Source: Duncaniella sp. (GTDB lineage Bacteria > Bacteroidota > Bacteroidia > Bacteroidales > Muribaculaceae). From it: DNA of 35,207 nt. Position numbers and translations under genes: made by a program. This document shows, one piece after another, positions 32,647 to 35,207 of this stretch. Under the pieces are notes generated by a model. It was not told the origin of the DNA and did no database searches. It worked only from the letters and a program-made list of their open reading frames with translations. The stretch is taken from NCBI GenBank assembly GCA_029056055.1, contig JAIDCC010000058.1:1-35207 (forward strand), read 5' to 3'. Numbering within the stretch: position 1 is the first letter of the stretch; every line of letters starts with the position of its first letter.

Positions 32647-33174
32647 TTATTCGGCTTCGGGATGGGTGTACCATCGCGAATACATCAGATAGTTGTGGGC
32701 TATCTTTTGGTTGAGTTCTTTCGACTGTTTCTCGTCAACCTTCTTGATGAATTTGGCGGGCGCGCCACCCCAGAGTTCGTAGGGTCCGATTTTGGTGCGC
32801 GAAAGCACCACGGCTCCGGCAGCCACGATGGCTCCTTCGCCCACTTCGGCGTCATCCATCACCACGGCGCCCATGCCTATCAGGGCGTAGGGGGCAATCT
32901 TAGCGCCGTGTATGGTGACGTTATGGCCTATCGAAACGTCGTCGGCTATCTCGATGGTCGATTTCTGATAGAGTGTGTGGAGCACCGACCCGTCCTGGAT
33001 GTTGACGCGGTTGCCGATGCGGATGCTGTTGACGTCGCCACGAAGCACGGCGTTAAACCATATGCTGCATTCCGAGCCTATCACGACGTCGCCCACCACC
33101 GTGGCGTTTTCGGCCAGAAAGGTGTCGGGGCCAATCTGAGGCGTATAGCCTCTTACAGGTAATATCAATGCCAT
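32647..33174 (-). CDS. gamma-carbonic anhydrase-like hexapeptide protein
   Basis: A 175-residue left-handed beta-helix protein made of hexapeptide repeats (ATVVGDVVIGSECSIWFNAVLRGD, then SIRIGNRVNIQDGSVLH). The three histidines that bind zinc in gamma-class carbonic anhydrases are present at 66 (LHT), 84 (GHN) and 89 (IHG), and a C-terminal helix follows. Members of this YrdA/PaaY-like group are cytoplasmic trimers; some hydrate CO2 and others have acyl-related roles, so catalysis is likely but not certain. The gene lies 16 bases after the aminopeptidase gene and is probably co-transcribed with it. Confidence 0.92.
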   Translation of the reverse strand: MALILPVRGYTPQIGPDTFLAENATVVGDVVIGSECSIWFNAVLRGDVNSIRIGNRVNIQDGSVLHTLYQKSTIEIADDVSIGHNVTIHGAKIAPYALIGMGAVVMDDAEVGEGAIVAAGAVVLSRTKIGPYELWGGAPAKFIKKVDEKQSKELNQKIAHNYLMYSRWYTHPEAE

Positions 33175-33190
33175 ATTCTTTTTTCCGGAG

Positions 33191-34975
33191 TTAGGCGAGG
33201 GGCGCGGTGGCGCGGCGCAGCCACTCGGTTTCCTCGGGGGTGAGACGGGGCGACAGACGTTCGAACACCGTGGCGTGGTAGGCGTTGACCCAACCGATTT
33301 CTTCGGCGCTCATAATCGAGGTGTCGAAGAGTGCGCGGTCGAAGGGACAGAGTGTGATGGTCTCAAACGCGTAGAAGTTGCCGAACTCGGTGGTCATCGC
33401 GGGGATGGTGAGCACCAGGTTTTCGCAACGTATGCCGTAGCGACCTTCGAGGTAGACGCCAGGTTCGTTTGACGTGAGCATGCCGGGAGTGAGCGCGGCG
33501 AGTGTGTCGTTGAGGCGGATGCTCTGGGGACCTTCGTGGACGTTGAGGAAGTGGCCTACGCCGTGTCCTGTGCCGTGCAGATAGCTCTTGCCTTCTTTCC
33601 AGAGATTGATGCGGGCCATGGCGTCAAGCTGAGCGCCGCGTGTGCCTTCGGGGAAGATTGCGGTGGCTATGGCGATGTGGCCTTTCATCACGAGGGTGAA
33701 GTCGTGGCGCATGTCGGCGCCGGGAGTGCCGACGGCTATGGTGCGGGTGATGTCGGTTGTGCCGTCGAGATAGTTCGCGCCCGAGTCGATGAGCAGCAGC
33801 GAGCCTTTCTCAACTTTGGTGTCGGATGCCTCGTCGGCGGTGTAGTGCACGATGGCGCCGTTCGCGCCGTATCCTGCGATGGTCTCAAACGAGAGGTCGA
33901 AGAAGAGGTCGCCCTTCTTGCGCTCGGCCAGGAGGATGTCGGCAACGCCCATTTCGGTGAGCGGTTCGCCGGCCTCTACGCGGCGTTCGATTTCGATGAG
34001 CGAGCGCACCATAGCCACGCCGTCGCGGAGGTGGGCGGCACGGATGCCTTCAATCTGCACGGCGTTCTTGACAGCCTTGGGAATGGCCACGGGCGACGTG
34101 CCGATGACGTAGTGCCCCTCGAGAGCTCCGGCTATCGCGCCCGATGCCTTGGCTCCGTCAAGGAGCACTTTCACTTCCTGGGGCAGTTTGGCGAGGTCGG
34201 CGCTCACCTGCCCGTAGGGGGCTGTTGCCACACCTGCTTCCTTGAGGGCGTCGCGCACTTCGGGGGTAAGTTTGGCGTCGTCTATCCAGAGGGTCGAGCC
34301 CTGCGGTGCGATGTATAGAAACGAGGTGGCAACAGGATTGCAGGGCACGTCGTTCGAGCGGATGTTGAGCAGCCATGCTATTTCGTCGAGGGCGGAGGTG
34401 AAGTAGGCTTCGGCGCCCTGTTCGGCGGCGGCTTTGAGGATGCGGGCTATTTTGGCCGTGGCCGATTCGCCGGCATACTTGAGGTCATGGATGAAAACGG
34501 GGTCGGTGGGCAGCGGGGGACGGTCGGTCCATACAGCGTCGACGGGGTCAAACGTAACGTCGAGTTTTATGCCCTTGGCCGCGAGACGTTCGGAGAGTGT
34601 GCGCGTGTCGGCCACTGAGAGGAGCAGTCCGTTGACGCCTACGGTCGAGCCTGCGGCCATCACCGAAAGGAGCCAGTCGGTGTAAGTGGGTGTGTCGGGC
34701 AGGCCCTCTTTCATCAGTTTTATCTCGGTGCCTTCGGTCTGCTTCGCGCCCTGAAGGAAGTAGCGGCTGTCTACCCACAGGCACGCTTCGTCGAGGGTCA
34801 CGACGAGAAGTCCGGCCGAACCGGTAAAGCTGCTGAAGTAGCGCACGATGTGCCAGTGGTCTGAGATATATTCGCTCAGATGGGCGTCGGTGCGGGGCAT
34901 CACCACCGCGCCCACGCCGGCGCGTCGCATCTCGTCGCGCAGCGAGGCGAGCCGCCCTGCAATATCGTAAGTCAT
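33191..34975 (-). CDS. aminopeptidase P family metallopeptidase (M24B)
   Basis: A 594-residue cytoplasmic peptidase that removes an N-terminal residue preceding proline (Xaa-Pro). It has the three-domain layout of the long aminopeptidase P form: two creatinase-like N-terminal domains (about 6-150 and 160-310) and a C-terminal pita-bread catalytic domain. All five metal ligands are present: Asp397 and Asp408 (LLIDSGANYLDGTTDITRT), His471 in HGTGHGVGH, Glu504 in SNEPG, and Glu518 in IRCENL. No signal peptide is seen. The ATG at 34975 begins MTYDIAGRLASLRDEM. It heads a two-gene unit with the hexapeptide protein and has a structured leader upstream. Confidence 0.95.
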   Translation of the reverse strand: MTYDIAGRLASLRDEMRRAGVGAVVMPRTDAHLSEYISDHWHIVRYFSSFTGSAGLLVVTLDEACLWVDSRYFLQGAKQTEGTEIKLMKEGLPDTPTYTDWLLSVMAAGSTVGVNGLLLSVADTRTLSERLAAKGIKLDVTFDPVDAVWTDRPPLPTDPVFIHDLKYAGESATAKIARILKAAAEQGAEAYFTSALDEIAWLLNIRSNDVPCNPVATSFLYIAPQGSTLWIDDAKLTPEVRDALKEAGVATAPYGQVSADLAKLPQEVKVLLDGAKASGAIAGALEGHYVIGTSPVAIPKAVKNAVQIEGIRAAHLRDGVAMVRSLIEIERRVEAGEPLTEMGVADILLAERKKGDLFFDLSFETIAGYGANGAIVHYTADEASDTKVEKGSLLLIDSGANYLDGTTDITRTIAVGTPGADMRHDFTLVMKGHIAIATAIFPEGTRGAQLDAMARINLWKEGKSYLHGTGHGVGHFLNVHEGPQSIRLNDTLAALTPGMLTSNEPGVYLEGRYGIRCENLVLTIPAMTTEFGNFYAFETITLCPFDRALFDTSIMSAEEIGWVNAYHATVFERLSPRLTPEETEWLRRATAPLA

Positions 34976-35008
34976 AAATCTGTATTCTATATAAGTCTAT
35001 AATATGAC

Positions 35009-35147
35009 GTATGTCGCATCGCCTTGCGGGATGCAACATACGAAAGTCTTGAAAATTAAGTAAGCGAAAAAAATAAATGAATAAATAAAACGAAGTGATT
35101 TTTGAGATGATTTGTGCGCGGAACGAATGAGTGTAGCCGCGCTACAC
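35009..35147 (-). promoter_or_regulatory. structured leader upstream of the aminopeptidase gene
   Basis: Two inverted repeats lie upstream of the ATG at 34975. GTATGTCGCATC (35009-35020) pairs with 35030-35041, 11 of 12 positions, around a 9-base loop. GTGTAGC (35131-35137) and GCTACAC (35141-35147) form a perfect stem. An A/T-rich stretch (about 35042-35110) lies between. No good TAnnTTTG promoter was found in 34976-35207 on the minus strand, so whether these are leader RNA, operators or the end of an upstream transcript is open. Confidence 0.4.
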
Positions 35148-35207
35148 GATTGAGTGACAAGCATAAAGCATCCAAAAAGAACGAGTTTTATTATTCAAGA
35201 ATTTTTC

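Noticed and set aside
35131-35147. GTGTAGC-CGC-GCTACAC considered as part of a tRNA or tmRNA
   Set aside because: No cloverleaf, T-loop or CCA-like end could be drawn around it; kept only as part of the structured leader.

Overview
The window looks like chromosomal DNA from a GC-rich Bacteroidales bacterium. A gut Muribaculaceae-type genome is my best guess, but the family-level call is inference. The signs are: a SusC/SusD pair beside a hybrid two-component system (HTCS), many copies of the Bacteroidetes -7 promoter element TAnnTTTG, weak or absent Shine-Dalgarno sequences, and short AT-rich intergenic stretches between GC-rich genes. No rRNA, tRNA, CRISPR array or phage genes were seen.

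Layout. (1) 1-7439, minus strand: a housekeeping run reading hisS, an MlaE-like permease, an MlaF-like ATPase, lon, a membrane-anchored PASTA protein, and a MATE transporter cut by the window edge. Two junctions are 4-base ATGA overlaps. (2) 7440-9965, plus strand: a divergent promoter region, then endonuclease IV (nfo) and an MFS disaccharide-type permease. (3) 10054-15211, minus strand: a second MATE transporter, a secreted multidomain (alpha/alpha)6-type glycosidase and a GH13 alpha-amylase. With the MFS permease these suggest a small alpha-glucan/maltodextrin island without its own SusCD. (4) 15257-18571, minus strand: a three-gene envelope unit, consisting of a triple-LysM protein with a periplasmic-binding-like domain, a PorT-like outer-membrane barrel and an unrecognised tail-anchored protein. 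(5) 18744-19982, plus strand: serB with an N-terminal ACT-like part.

(6) 20073-32219 is a compact fructan utilization locus. On the minus strand, GH32 fructanase, an MFS permease and fructokinase form one tight operon. Divergent from it on the plus strand are an HTCS with a sugar-binding sensor domain, then susC and susD. The implied route is import of fructo-oligosaccharide or fructan through SusCD, periplasmic hydrolysis by GH32, fructose uptake by the permease and phosphorylation by the kinase, with the HTCS sensing fructose as its Bacteroides thetaiotaomicron relative BT1754 does. No surface endo-fructanase or extra surface glycan-binding lipoprotein is present. (7) 32262-32470 is a MITE-like repeat between susD and the next genes. 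(8) 32647-34975, minus strand: a gamma-carbonic-anhydrase-like protein and an M24B aminopeptidase P, preceded by a leader with two hairpins.

The items most worth following up are the MITE-like or inverton-like element downstream of susD, the matching operator candidates upstream of GH32 and susC, the LysM/PorT-like/tail-anchored envelope unit, and the structured leader upstream of the aminopeptidase gene.
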